In this document: in pieces, positions 22,792 to 34,557 of the stretch
Layout of the letters: each line of letters starts with the position of its first letter
Numbering within the stretch: position 1 is the first letter of the stretch
Notes under the pieces: model-generated
The model's database searches: none
Seen by the model: the letters and a program-made list of their open reading frames with translations, nothing else
Told to the model about the DNA's origin: nothing
Translations under genes and position numbers: made by a program
Source of the DNA: Ustilago trichophora
Taxonomy: Eukaryota > Basidiomycota > Ustilaginomycetes > Ustilaginales > Ustilaginaceae
DNA: 64,000 nucleotides
Direction: 5' to 3'
Assembly (NCBI GenBank): GCA_900323505.1
Contig: OOIN01000039.1
Location: forward strand, 407,451 to 471,450

Positions 22792-24681
22792 ATGGCTGCT
22801 CGTCTCTTCGCACAGTCCTCGTTGAGGCTCGCCCGAGCCCACAAGGTTCCAGCCACCACCGCTACCTTTAACCTTCGCAACTTGGCCACCGCCGTCTCTC
22901 GTCACCCCATCACCCAGACCACCACCCTCTCCAACGGCCTTACCGTCGCCACCGAGTCCAACCCCTCGGCTCAGACCGCCACTGTTGGTGTTTGGATCGA
23001 TGCCGGTTCCCGCGCCGAGACAGATCGCACCAACGGTACCGCCCACTTCCTCGAGCACATGGCTTTCAAGGGTACGTATGCCGCCTCGATATACCACAGC
23101 ATTCCGCACCACATTGCTGCCACATTGTACCGCGCCATATTAGCCCTATTTCCGAAGCAATCTTTCGCACACCACCATCGACACAACGTCACTGCACGCC
23201 ATTTTGATCAAAAACTCTTCTCTCGTCCCGCTGATCAAATCGTCAATCAGCAAGCACCACGTGGCCGTGCGCACCAGCCTTTATCATGTCGATACGATAG
23301 GATCGGCGCCAACACAAACAGCGAGCAAGCGCAGCAATGGCAACGCGAACCACGAGAGAGAACAGAGTCAACCGTCCGCCCACCATTGCTGAGCGTCGCT
23401 ATCATAGCGCAATGTGGTAGCGCTCATATTACATCGACACGTCCTGACTGACCTTTTTGCCTTCTGCTTTTCCTGCCATTCCGCCATGCGTTCGATCCGT
23501 TGTCGCCTCTCGCTCACCGCCCTGCAGGAACCGGCAAGCGATCCCAGCACGCCCTTGAGCTCGAGGTTGAGAACCTCGGTGCCCACCTCAACGCTTACAC
23601 CTCTCGCGAACAGACCGTCTACTACGCCAAGGCCTTCCGCAAGGACGTCGACAAGGCCGTCGACATCATCTCGGACATTCTGCAGAACTCCAAGCTCGAG
23701 AACTCGGCCATCGAGCGCGAGCGCGATGTGATCCTCCGCGAGCAGGAGGAGGTTGACAAGCTCAAGGAAGAGGTTGTCTTCGACCACCTTCACTCGGTTG
23801 CTTTCCAGGGCCAGCCTCTTGGCCGCACCATCCTCGGCCCCAAAAAGAACATCCTCTCCATCAAGCGTGAGGACCTTGCCGAGTACATCAAGACCAACTA
23901 CACTGCTGATCGTATGGTCCTTGTCGGCGCTGGTGGCATCGAGCACGAGTCGCTCGTCAAACTCGCCGAACAGCACTTTGGCAGCCTCCCCGTCAGCCAG
24001 AGCCCCATCAAGCTCGGCCAGTCCTCGTCGCCCAAGACCAGCTTTGTTGGTTCCGAGGTGCGAATCCGTGACGACACCTCGCCCACCTGCAACTTTGCGC
24101 TCGCCGTTGAGGGTGTTTCGTGGAAGTCGCCCGATTACTTCCCCATGCTCGTCCTCCAGAGCATCATGGGCAACTGGGACCGTTCGCTCGGCTCGAGCCC
24201 TTTGCTCTCGTCGCGTCTCTCGCACATTGTCTCGTCCAACAACCTCGCCAACTCGTTCGTGCACTTCTCCACCTCGTACTCGGACACTGGTCTTTGGGGT
24301 GTCTACATGGTTTCCGAGAACTTCCTGCAGCTCGACGACCTGATCCACTTTACTCTTCGTGAATGGCAGCGAATGAGCACTGCTCCCACCGAGGGTGAGG
24401 TGGAGCGTGCCAAGGCTCAGCTCAAGGCCAGCTTGTTGCTTGGTCTTGACGGCACCACTGCCATTGCCGAGGACATTGGACGACAGCTCGTCACCGCCGG
24501 CAAGCGATACACGCCACACGAAATCCAGGCCGCCATTGACTCGATCGGCGTCCAGGACATTCAGCGCGTCGCCCGCACCTACCTGTGGGATGCCGACTTT
24601 GCCCTTGCCGCACACGGACAGGTCGAGGGTATTCTCGACTACAACCGAATCCGATCCGACCTCAGCAGCATGGTCTGGTAA
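22792..24681 (+). CDS. MAS1: Mitochondrial processing peptidase beta subunit
   Basis: Catalytic subunit of the matrix peptidase that removes presequences from imported proteins. Two exons: 22792-23071 and 23528-24681, joined in phase 1 (GGTACGT donor, CTGCAG acceptor); 477 residues, the usual length. The N-terminus is a typical presequence ([18 protein letters not shown]). The zinc motif HFLEH is H85-E88-H89, and the downstream glutamate region [19 protein letters not shown] is present. The C-terminal M16 domain is complete to MVW at the stop. The 456-nt intron lies four residues after the zinc motif and is long for this genome. It has in-frame stops and no coding sense. Confidence 0.95.
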
Positions 24682-25400
24682 ACCAGTCCCACACAAGGAA
24701 GCGGATCCGTCCATAGGTTCGCTTTCGTAAACATTCTCATTATAACTCGGTCCCTTTGGCCTTGTATTTCTGACACTAGACGTCATCGCTATTTTTGTGC
24801 GGAAGATACCGCTTCCTTTGAATGTCAACCCTTTCCCAGCTTGCCTTGATACCTGACATTGAAGGTATGTGTGCTCAATCAAGTGGCTAGCCTGCTGGCT
24901 CTAGATTAACGTGCTATTGAGTCGTTCAGCTGAAGACGGAGGGAATCAGTCAGTTCCCAAAGTAGAGACATCTGCTGCGACTTGATGAGAAAGAACGGAT
25001 ACAGTAGCTCGAGTGCCAAGATGGAATTGCGTTTGGGCCAGTGCGTGGAGTTGAGAATTTCCGCAAAATACAGTACACGACACAGTTTGAGACAGCCAGC
25101 GAACGAGCCACACGCAACGGGGACAGTTATTTATGAAATTACAATATTAGCAAAAGTAACACGCTGCGTTTTGGCTGTGTGAGGAGAACTGAAGAACAGT
25201 TCCAACTCTACTCCGACCACCAACCGCCTCCCGCCTCCCGCCTCCCGCCTCGACTTCTTCCAAGTCCATACACCACCATCATCTTCCTGATACCCACTTC
25301 TTCTTGTTCTTGCAGTGTACGTTTCGCTTTCCATCTAGCCTTCCTCCCAACACCATCTGATTCTCGTATCTTCGCGCGCAAGCGTTGCTCACAGCACGAG
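24682..25400. other. Intergenic, promoter and leader of the ENTH gene
   Basis: About 720 bp between tandem genes. The last 200 bp are pyrimidine-rich, with a GCCTCCC direct repeat at about 25225-25250, consistent with a 5' leader. Nothing else recognised. Confidence 0.5.
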
Positions 25401-26723
25401 ATGGATTTTGACGACATCGGCAACAAGCTTGCCAACCTGACCATGTACGACGTCAAGTCGCTCTACCGCTCAGCCAGAAATTATGCGCTCAACATCAGCG
25501 AGATTGAGGCCAAAGTTGATGAAGCCACCAACGATGATCCATGGGGCGCCAGCTCTACCCTCATGCAGGAGATCGCCCAGGCCACCAACAACTTCCAGGA
25601 TTTCAACGAGATCATGCCCACCATCTACCGCCGCTTTATGGAGAAGGAGGCGCGCGAATGGCGCCAGATCTACAAGGCCCTGCAGCTGCTTGAATACCTC
25701 GTCAAACACGGCTCGGAACGTGTTGTCGATGACGCCCGTTCCCATCTCGCCACCATCAAGATTCTGCGCAACTTCCACTACATTGACGAGAAGGGCAAGG
25801 ACCAGGGTATCAATGTGCGCAACCGTGCCAAAGAGCTTGCAGAGCTGCTTTCTGACGTAGATCGTATCCGACAGGAGAGAAGGAAGGCTCGCAGCAACAA
25901 GACCAAGTACACTGGTGGAGGCAACGCCGAGTTTGTTCCCGGCAGCGGCACAGGTCGATACGGTGGATTCGGCAGCGACAGCTACTGGGCTGGCGGAGGA
26001 GCTGCTCCCGGCGCTGGTAGTTCTAGTGGTGGAGGTGGCGGAAGTGGTGCTGCTGCTCGTGAGAGCTTCGAGGAGTACGATGCCGGTGACTACGAGCAGA
26101 CGCCTGCTGATCGACCAAGGCCGAGCTCGAGCACAACGCGTGCTGGAGGCTCGCGCAGCTCGCAGGCAGCACCGCCCAAGAAAGAGGCTCCCAAGGTTGC
26201 TGACCTCTTCAGCTTTGACGACGATGATGAGCCTGCTGCCCCTGCCCCAGCAGCTCCGGCGGCTCCAGCCGCTCAGCCCGCGTCTGGTGCCGCCGACGCC
26301 AGCGATGCATTCGGTGACGACTTTGATGACTTCCAAGCTGCGCCTGCTCCTGCTGCTCCCGCCAAACCTGCTGCTGCTCCAGCCGTCAAGCCTCAAGCTG
26401 CCTCGTTTGACTTTTTCGACTCGGCACCAGCCGCCCCGAAATCCGCTTCCAGCGGCGTCATGTCGCCATCGCAGACTTCGCAACCTTCTACCCCTGCCAC
26501 CACCTCGCGTCCCGCAGCCTCGACCAACTCGTCCTTCAACTTTGACGATCTCTGGGCTGCTTCTTCGGGCAAGTCGAGCAATGCTGCAGGAAAGCAGAAG
26601 ATGTCAATGGCCGAGATGGCCAAGAACCAGAGCTCGAGCGCGTTGTTTGCTTCGCAGTCTTCCAACTCGGCACAGCCTGCAGCTCAGCAGAACAAGAAGC
26701 AGGACATCTTTGACTTGCTGTAA
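25401..26723 (+). CDS. ENT3: ENTH-domain clathrin adaptor, Ent3/epsinR type
   Basis: Likely role: clathrin-coated vesicle formation at the trans-Golgi/endosome through phosphoinositide binding. 440 residues, single exon, starting MDFDDIGNKLANLTMYDVKSL. The ENTH domain covers about residues 10-155 (EATNDDPWGASSTLMQEIA, IYKALQLLEYLVKHGSERV, INVRNRAKELAELL). The tail is disordered, with Gly/Ser and Ala/Pro-rich repeats and short acidic-aromatic motifs (DLFSFDDDDE, FGDDFDDF, FNFDDLW), ending QDIFDLL, suitable for binding clathrin and adaptor ears. I see no ubiquitin-interacting motif and no NPF repeats, which favours Ent3/epsinR over the plasma-membrane epsins Ent1/2. Confidence 0.9.
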   Translation: MDFDDIGNKLANLTMYDVKSLYRSARNYALNISEIEAKVDEATNDDPWGASSTLMQEIAQATNNFQDFNEIMPTIYRRFMEKEAREWRQIYKALQLLEYLVKHGSERVVDDARSHLATIKILRNFHYIDEKGKDQGINVRNRAKELAELLSDVDRIRQERRKARSNKTKYTGGGNAEFVPGSGTGRYGGFGSDSYWAGGGAAPGAGSSSGGGGGSGAAARESFEEYDAGDYEQTPADRPRPSSSTTRAGGSRSSQAAPPKKEAPKVADLFSFDDDDEPAAPAPAAPAAPAAQPASGAADASDAFGDDFDDFQAAPAPAAPAKPAAAPAVKPQAASFDFFDSAPAAPKSASSGVMSPSQTSQPSTPATTSRPAASTNSSFNFDDLWAASSGKSSNAAGKQKMSMAEMAKNQSSSALFASQSSNSAQPAAQQNKKQDIFDLL

Positions 26724-27005
26724 GCACATTCCGAATGTCACCCGCCGTTTCATGTTTCATGTACGTCATTTCTCTTTTGATTCAATTTACAGATCCTTTT
26801 ATCCTTTAAGGTTCCGCACAAAGGCTTCTGAGAGGAACAAAGCGTGCAGGCTTGTGCAGGCGCGAAGCTTCCAGATTGTGCGCATGCAAGGCAGAAGCTG
26901 AGCGAGGAACAACCCAGACCGAGGGTCGATCCATTGCTGCTTTCGGCCATCGCATCCTAATCAAGTTCGGTCCCCCACCATCGGTCTTCGCCACCATCAA
27001 ATACC

Positions 27006-29479
27006 ATGACGCCTGGAACGAGCTGCGAGCGCAAGCTGATCAAAACTACGCGAAGCGTGGCCGCTGTACTCTCATCTGACTTTGGCATTCGCAGCGGCTT
27101 CGAGGTGGTCGACCACTCTCCGACCCAATTCAGGCCGTCATCGCCCAGGTCCGCGATTGTCGGCAGCACCCCGGAGGCGAACGCGCTTCGATGCTTCCTC
27201 GGACAGCAGACCCACGAGGATCGCGGAAGACACATTCGAGTGCACGCCGTCCCGAATCCTTCGCTGTCCACCGTCCGGGTCGGCGATTTAGTCGAGGCGA
27301 GATACGTGTCGTCCCAGAGATACCTCCTGGTCCTCTCCCTCTCGTTGCGCACAATTTGTGGAGCCGAGGTGGTTCTCCGCACGAAGACATTGCTCCACGA
27401 TGTTGCGGCTGAGAATGAGGTATTTCTCACCCAGACCAAGATCGCGATCAATCCCAGCATCGTTACACGAAGGATCGAGCCGAACAGCGTCGTGCTGCGC
27501 TACGCCTGGGATGAAAGGCGACCAGCGTTTGTCGGACTCAACCAGTGGGCTGCACACTCGATCGACAGTGAAGCTGAGAAGCTCGAGGTGTATCACGAGG
27601 GCGACTTTGTCCTGCTGCCTCCCCAAGATGATGGTCCTCTGCTGGACATTGCGCAAGTCCATCGCATTCGTAAGACGGATGTCTATGTTCGCCACCTAAA
27701 ACGTCAACCATCACGAGCAGCCGAGTTCAAACACGACCGTCTGCTCATGCCAGCTGACGAGCTTACTCGGATTGAGCGAGCATCTTTTGAACCCATCGCA
27801 CTCTGCCAAGTCTCGCTGCTGACAGCATCGGCTTCATCGTGGTACACTGACACGACCAAGTTCTTTGTCCCGGAAGAAAAGTCAGGCCTACTGCGCCCTA
27901 CATGCTTACAATGCACCAACGCACATCGTAAAGAGCGCCAACAACGGCATGGAACACCGCCTCTGACCGCTCTGGAGCTCATGTGTGGCGCCGGAGGGCT
28001 CAGCATTGGGCTCGATCTCTCGGGAGCTTGCGAGACGAAATACGCTCTGGACGCGGATGCTGACTCGACCAAGACCTTTCACGCGCATCATCCTACAGCA
28101 AAGGTGTACTGTGGCGACGCTGGTGACGCGCTCCAGCTGGCTGTGTCTGGACAGCATTCGGCTGACGGCATCGTATTTCCTCGGCGAGGAGAGGTCGACC
28201 TAATCGCGGCTGGACCTCCTTGCCAAGGTTTTAGCCGCAAGAACCCGATGGCGTCCCGGGAAGCAGCAGAGAGAGATCCGCGGAACTTGCTCGTCTGCAC
28301 AGTCTTAGGATGGGTGGATCACCTGCGACCAAAGTACCTCATCTTGGAGAACGTGGAGGGATTCACATCGGCCAAGCTAGGAGGACACGATCAGGGAATG
28401 GTGAAATTGGTTATGAGCAGTCTGCTACAGTTGGGCTATGGGGTGACTTGTGGATACGTCCAGGCGGGAGCGTTTGGATCTCCACAATCGAGGAAGCGAT
28501 TCGTCTTGATGGCTGCGAGGGAGGGACTGACGTTGCCAAGGCTTCCACGACCATCGCATGACTTTCTAGGCCAAGCTGGGGTACGATACTACTGGAGCGA
28601 TGGAGATGGCCAGTCTCATGCAACGGAAGGGAGTTGTCGACCTACAGCTGTGCTACCAGGAATCACTGTGATGGACGCGATCAGTGATCTGCCGATGTTT
28701 GATTGGAAGGACCCGCACTTGATCTATGCAGGACCCGACACGATCGAGCTTGAGCGCGAAGAGCAAGGGATACCGCAGCTCGAGGTTGTCAAAGGAGAGC
28801 CGACGGGATTCGCGCATGTGGCGTACCGATCTGGGCCGCAGAATTCGTATCAAGAGCGTATGCGAGTGTTGGAGGGCCAAATGACGAGGTGTGTGACGCA
28901 GCATCAGACCAGTGACTATGGTGGCCATGTGGTCGAACGCGTTGTCAACGTCGAACTGGAGCCTGGAGCCAACTACGATTCGTGGAGCCAGCCAAGCGTG
29001 AACAAGCCGGCATTGCTAAACCGAAGTCAAGTGAGTGTATATCATCAAGAAGGCCAGCTTTGCGAGACGAGAGAAGGGTATGCTGATGCTCAGACTCTGA
29101 ATCTCACTTTGATCGTTCTCTTGGGCATAAGGCACATACAGATCACTGGAACGACGAACATTTCAAATTTGAGCGATTGGATGGTGATCGGTACTTCAAG
29201 ACGCTGATGACGACTGTTCCAGCTCAAGGAAGCATGCTGCACCCAACGCAGCGGAGACTGCTTAGCGTAAGAGAATGTGCTCGAGCCCAAGGCTTTCCAG
29301 ACTGGGTGGACTTCCACACCGACACCAACATGCGCTCGGCCTACAGACAGATTGGGAATGCTGTGCCTATCCCGCTTGCGAACGCGCTTGGAAAGTCACT
29401 GATTGCTGCCAGGATGACAGACTCGCGGCTGGCAGAGGAGTTGAAAGCATCACGAATCGTCAGCATCATCATTGATTGA
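27006..29479 (+). CDS. C5-cytosine DNA methyltransferase, DIM-2/DNMT1-like, with BAH-like region
   Basis: Transfers methyl groups to cytosine in DNA. Proposed exons 27006-29030 and 29132-29479; 790 residues. The GTGAGT donor at 29031 is clear. The more canonical CAG acceptor ending at 29141 breaks the frame, so I use the AAG ending at 29131, which keeps phase 0 and restores motif IX. N-terminal residues about 90-300 are BAH-like (VRVGDLVEARY; HEGDFVLLPPQDDGPLLDIAQV). Catalytic motifs: I LELMCGAGGLSIGLD (about residue 323), IV GPPCQGFSRKN with the nucleophilic Cys (about 404), VI ENVEGF (about 448), VIII QSRKRFVLMAA (about 494), IX RECARAQGFPDW and X RQIGNAVPIPLA in exon 2. All key residues are present. 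No chromodomain or SNF2 helicase is seen, which excludes Dnmt5. Confidence 0.93.
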
Positions 29480-30110
29480 CAAAAAAGTGTGGTCAAGGTG
29501 ACATCCATATATAGAATTGCAAGAAAAGGAGAGAGGTACTTTTGACATGAGACTTGACGTGCGATATACAGTACAGTACAGAGTATTGAAAAACAAGTCA
29601 AAAGCGTGCGCGGGCGGGCCTCTTGTTGCCTTGTTTGCTAAAATAAAATTGCTTTTCTTACTCCACTTTCGGATGAGCCGTTTGAGAGACACACATCTTC
29701 GGCTTGCTTCCGATCCATCTTGACCTCGATCATCTCTCTCGTTGGCCTCGTCCCAAATCGGTCCATCTTGCACTGCCACTCTGATTGCACTGTCACTCTG
29801 ATCCACCATCGATCGCCAAATACATGCCCAAGTTTTGCTGAGCATATACGACGCTGGCTAAGCTTGGTCAACTGCTCTACGATTCTCGACAGTTTTCAAT
29901 ACACATCGAGATACCCTTGGACCACACTTGCTTTCGAGTAGCATCGCCTCTTCTTTTCCTTCCAAACTACTTCCTTTCATTCTATAAGCGTCTCTCTACT
30001 TGTATCGCCTACAGCCTACTCGGTTTTTTTCCTGACGTATCCATCGGCTCCCTCCACGCCTCCCTCCACGGCGCGCATAGCGGCGAGCAACTAGCACATT
30101 TTGCAGCAAT
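29480..30110. other. Intergenic with one palindrome copy
   Basis: About 630 bp between tandem genes. TATACAGTACAGTACAG lies at 29565-29582. The second half is CT-rich, as expected for the PAP1 leader. Confidence 0.5.
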
Positions 30111-32242
30111 ATGCCCACATCAGCATCAGCGGTGGAACCAGCCCTTGGCGGTGGGCCAACCAGGACTCTCGGCGTCACTCCGCCCATCGCTACCAACGGT
30201 CCCACTCCAAGAGAGATCGAGGTCACCAAAACTCTCGTAGCAGAACTCGAGAAGCAAAAGGTCTTTGAGAGCGATGAAGAGAGCAAAGTTCGGTAAGTCG
30301 TTCCACCATTTCAGCAACGCATTAACGCGTTGCTTCCTACACCGCCTTCTCAACGCCTGTTGCAACGTCGAGCTGACCTCATCTGTCTCCTGTCGCGCTT
30401 ACCAGCGAGGTCATTCTCGGCAAGCTCGATGCCATGGTCAAGGACTTTGTCTACCGTGTTTCAATAGCTAATGGCATGTCCGAGTCGCTCGCTCGCTCAG
30501 CAGGTGGCAAGATCTTCACCTTCGGTTCCTATCGTCTCGGTGTACACGGTCCAGGCTCCGATATCGACACTCTTTGTGTAGTCCCCAAGCACGTTCAGCG
30601 TGAAGATTTCTTTTCCGTCTTCGAATCCATGCTCAAGGAGTGCGAGGAGGTTACCGAGGTCGCAGGCGTTCCCACCGCACACGTCCCACTCATCGCCGCC
30701 AAGTTTATGGGCGTCGACATCGATTTCACCTTTGCTCGCCTGGCATTACCACGTGTCGAGGACAGTCTGACGCTCGAGGATGATAATCTGCTGCGCAACC
30801 TCGACGAGAGAGATGTGCGAAGTTTGGGAGGTTCCCGAGTCACGGACGGTATCTTGAGGCTCGTCCCCAACATTCACGTCTTCCGCATGGCACTCAGATG
30901 CATCAAGCTCTGGGCTCAGCGCAGGGCCATCTACTCGAATGTCATGGGTTTTCTCGGTGGTGTAGCGTGGGCCATGCTCACCGCTCGTATCTGCCAATTG
31001 TACCCAAACGAAGCAGCAGGCGCCATCGTCTCGCGCTTCTTCATCATCCTCTACCAGTGGAAGTGGCCCCAGCCTGTTCTTCTCACCCAGATCGAGGATG
31101 GCCCGCTCTCGGTGCGAGTGTGGAACCCCAAGCTCTATCCATCCGATCGACTCCACCGCATGCCCATCATCACCCCCGCCTATCCCGGTATGTGCGCTAC
31201 GCACAACGTCTCCCAGTCCACACAGATGGTCATGACCTCCGAGTTCAAGCGAGCGGCCGAGGTCGTTGACCGCGTCATCATCGGCAAGACCGACTGGAGT
31301 GAGCTCTTTGCTAAGCACGACTTTTTCTTCAAGTACAAGTATTATCTCCAAGTGATTGCTTCTTCTGGCTCGGCAGATCTGCAGCTCAAATGGCATGGTA
31401 CCGTAGAATCAAAGATCCGACAGCTCGTCATGAAGCTTGAGCTGGTTCCGACCATCACGTGCGCACATCCGTTCATCAAAGGGTTTGATCAGGTCTCGGA
31501 GTGCTGGAATGATCACGAGGTTCGTCTTGTCGCAACGGGCGATATCCCCGAAGAGGTGGCGCAGCGCACGCAAAAGGTTGCAGAGCTGCCAGAGACCGAG
31601 GAGGCAAAACAGGCTGCGGCCGAGGAAGCTGCCAAAGCCACCCAAGGAAAAGAGGGTCATCGAATGATCCACACCACCACTTTTTACATTGGTCTCAGCA
31701 TCGAGCCCAAGCTTGCTGGCGAGGGCCACCGCAAGCTCGACATCAGCTACCCCACCGCCGAATTCACCGGCAAGGTCAAGCAATGGGAGCAGTACGATGA
31801 AGCTTCGATGGGCATCGTCGTTCGTCATATCAAGTGGACTCAGCTGCCAGGCTACGTATTCGAGGGTGGCGAGAATCGCGTCACCGCCGCCGCTGCTAGC
31901 AAGGTCAATGGCAAGCGTGCCAAGTCGAGCAAAAAGAGGAATGGTGATGCTGCCAACCCTTCTGCTGCTGCTGCTGCTGCTGCTGAGGCGACGAGTCAGG
32001 CGAATGGAGCATCGCACGCGGACGAGACTGTCACCGCGGTGGATAATGGCGATGCAGAGATGGCCTCGCCCACCAAGAAGCAGCGAACTGTCCCTGGCTT
32101 GGCGACTGCGATTGCAGGATCCACTACGACACCTACCCTCCCTCTGCAACCAGCTACCGCCTCCAAGGAACTTGAAAATTTTCAGCTAGCGACAGGAAAT
32201 CAACCTATCGCCGCTTCGACAAACGCTCCTGCCAACCAGTGA
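30111..32242 (+). CDS. PAP1: Nuclear poly(A) polymerase
   Basis: Adds poly(A) tails to mRNA 3' ends within the cleavage/polyadenylation complex. Exons 30111-30292 and 30406-32242, phase 2 (GTAAGT donor, TACCAG acceptor); 672 residues. The nucleotidyltransferase core has FGSYRLGVHGPGSDIDTLCVVP, supplying the first two catalytic Asp (about residues 112-114), and GVDIDFTFARLALP, supplying the third (about 166). The central domain (MGFLGGVAWAMLTARICQLYPN) and the C-terminal RNA-binding domain (HPFIKGFDQVSECWNDHEV, then IGLSIEPK) follow. The tail has a KRAKSSKKRNGD nuclear signal, an alanine run encoded by a GCT tract (about 31961-31984), and KKQR. No truncation. Confidence 0.96.
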
Positions 32243-32794
32243 AGGACAACTCACACGATACTATTTCACTCGAAGAACTCTCGTTCCATTTCCGCTCCCT
32301 AAGGTCTCTGCTAGCATCTCGTTGTACTCTTATGAAGATCAAACATCACACACACATACCTTTTTTTTGGGCTTGACTCAAATCAGAAAACTTTCAAAAG
32401 TCGTCTCCCTTGTCTGTGCTCGAGCTGATACTCTCACATGAGTCGACTTCGCGGAGGAAGGAGGAACATGTACACACTCAATCGACGTGGGAATAAATTT
32501 TGGGAGCAAAAGGTTTTTGATTTGTCTTTTCGGCTGACGCAGCATAAAAGCGTGCCTACGGGACAGTGGTACTACTAGCTACATCTGACTTGTAGAGAAA
32601 ATTGTCAGAGAATGGGAGGTGCCATGGGTGTGCAAAATTTTGTGGAACACACTGAAGTGATCCGGTGGATGTGGGTGAGAAAAGTGCTCGGACAGGCGCA
32701 ATGCAAAGGAACGATGCCTGTGCGAACTAATGCGTGTGGTCGGAAAAAGGTGGGTTAAGATTCAGAGATGGTGGATGAAAGAGGGGAGGAGCGT
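32243..32794. other. Convergent 3' intergenic region
   Basis: About 550 bp between PAP1 (+) and RPL17 (-). Contains a T-rich stretch and nothing recognisable as a gene. Confidence 0.5.
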
Positions 32795-34420
32795 TTAGGC
32801 CTTGATGGCACGGGCGGCAGCAACGCGCTTCTGGGCGAGCTGGCGCTTGTTGAGGCGGACAACATCGGTGGACTCAGCCTTGGGGACCTGGGCGGCGGGC
32901 TCAGCAAGGAGGATCTCGGCGTGGATGGGGTGACCCTCGTAAGGGTTGATACGACCGTGGGCACGGTACGTGCGGCGGCGGGTCTTGGGGGCCTGCTGGA
33001 TGACAATGTTGCGGATGACGAGCTCCTCGGTCTCGAGGCCCTTGGCCTCAGCGTTGGCCTCGGCGTTCTTAAGGAGGGCAAGGAGGAACTTGACCGACTT
33101 GACGGGCCATCGACCTGATTACGATGAGAATAGAAGCGAGGAAGGAGGGACAGGTCAGCAACGATTCCTTGCTTCAGGTGTACTGAATGATGCAGTCCGA
33201 CCAAAACAGCACTTTTCCTCCTTTTGCTGCCGTTTGTATTTTCAAATGACCCGTGTACGCCATTTGATGACTGTAGGTGCTCCAGCATCGATCAATGACA
33301 TTTGCAACGAGTGCACCTCTTCGACCACCGCTGTTCTGCAACAGAATCAATTTCTGTCTACATTGCACCGCCACCATGACACGATGCCGCCTGATGACAC
33401 AATTGCCTGCACCGAGTCCCATTCGCGTTGTTCCCGAAGTCCTGCTCTACCCCTGCGTCCTGTACGCATGCTCGAGTGCCTGCTGTGCTTTCTTCATTGA
33501 ATGTGCATTCGCCAAGATAACTTACCCTGGGTGGTCTTGAACTCCTTAGCCTGCTGGGTGCGGCCAACACCGCCGTTGAAGCGGCGGAAGGGGATGCACT
33601 GCTTCTTCTCGACAACGTTGCCGAGGTAAGCGTAAGCCTTCTGGAGCTTCATGCCGTTGACGGCGGCAGCGGTCTCGCGGGTGTTCTTGAAGTGAACACG
33701 GAGGTACTGGCCGCGCGACTTGGCGGTCTTCTCCACGAGCTTGGAGTCATCAAAAGCGTATCGGACCTGTAAAAAGGTTATGCCACAATAGTCGGAAGAC
33801 AGCAGATGGTAAGAAAAAGAAACAAGGGTCGAATGTGGGAAAGTCCGCAACGAGTGCGGCGACGACCAGCAGGCATGCAATGGGTGGAAACGTTGGCTGG
33901 CTGACTGGCTGGCGAGCTGACTGGCGCTATTGATCGTCGAAAGTCGAGTGGATGTGTCTATCTCCAGTCCCATTGAAGATTCCCAAACAACGACAACGGC
34001 CATGTACGTTGAAGAGCCCGTTCTTGCGAATGTGATCAAGGTGCTTTTGCCTTCAATGCGTATGTCCCGTACTGATGCGCCTTTGGACCTCGCAATGTTG
34101 GAAGACCTGCTAATGACTGGGCACCAAGCCAATTGCAAAAATAGCACAGCGAACGGTTTAGGTGCAGATCCTTGGATGCGAACATTCCAATGCGTGCTCG
34201 ACATATACTCTCGAATTCTGGATATGAATGTACCAACGCCGTGCCTCGCCTTTCAACCCGACATCTCTTCTGGTTCCATTCAACGTTCATCCACCTAACA
34301 TGATTCCCAGTGACATGTATGCAACGTTGATATTATCCTAGCATGTGTAGATGATTTGTCTGCAGAAGGGCGGTTTGCTGGTAGATGTTGGAACGACTGT
34401 GTGAGTCGATGTTGTTGTTG

Positions 34421-34466
<46 letters not shown>

Positions 34467-34557
34467 GAGGTTGCTAATGCTTGTAAAGCTGATGCGTATG
34501 TCGTGCTGCATGTTGTCGCTGGTCGTCGAAGATGTATGGCGGCGATATACGTACCAT
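32795..34557 (-). CDS. RPL17: 60S ribosomal protein L17 (uL22), start codon alone in exon 1
   Basis: Three exons on the minus strand: 34557-34555 (only the ATG), 33766-33526 and 33114-32795; 187 residues. The ATG is followed directly by the GTACGT donor, and a TACAG acceptor brings in [16 protein letters not shown], giving the family start MVRYA. Intron 2 (33525-33115, GTAAGT donor) joins TTQG to [11 protein letters not shown] in phase 1. The protein continues through [14 protein letters not shown] and [18 protein letters not shown], all typical of uL22 near the exit tunnel. Introns of 788 and 411 nt are large for this genome, as is common for fungal ribosomal protein genes. Intron 1 carries a triplet repeat. 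The leader before the ATG is C-rich. Confidence 0.95.
34411..34464 (-). repeat. CAG/CAA triplet repeat in RPL17 intron 1
   Basis: Plus strand reads (GTT)6(GCT)12, so the transcribed sense strand has twelve AGC and six AAC units. It sits about 90-145 nt downstream of the intron-1 donor. It would encode polyglutamine in one minus frame, but that frame lies inside the intron. Confidence 0.9.

Noticed and set aside
22971..23451. Continuation of MAS1 exon 1 as an independent protein
   Set aside because: Reads through the intron into sequence with no peptidase homology; the spliced frame restores MAFKGTGKRSQ.
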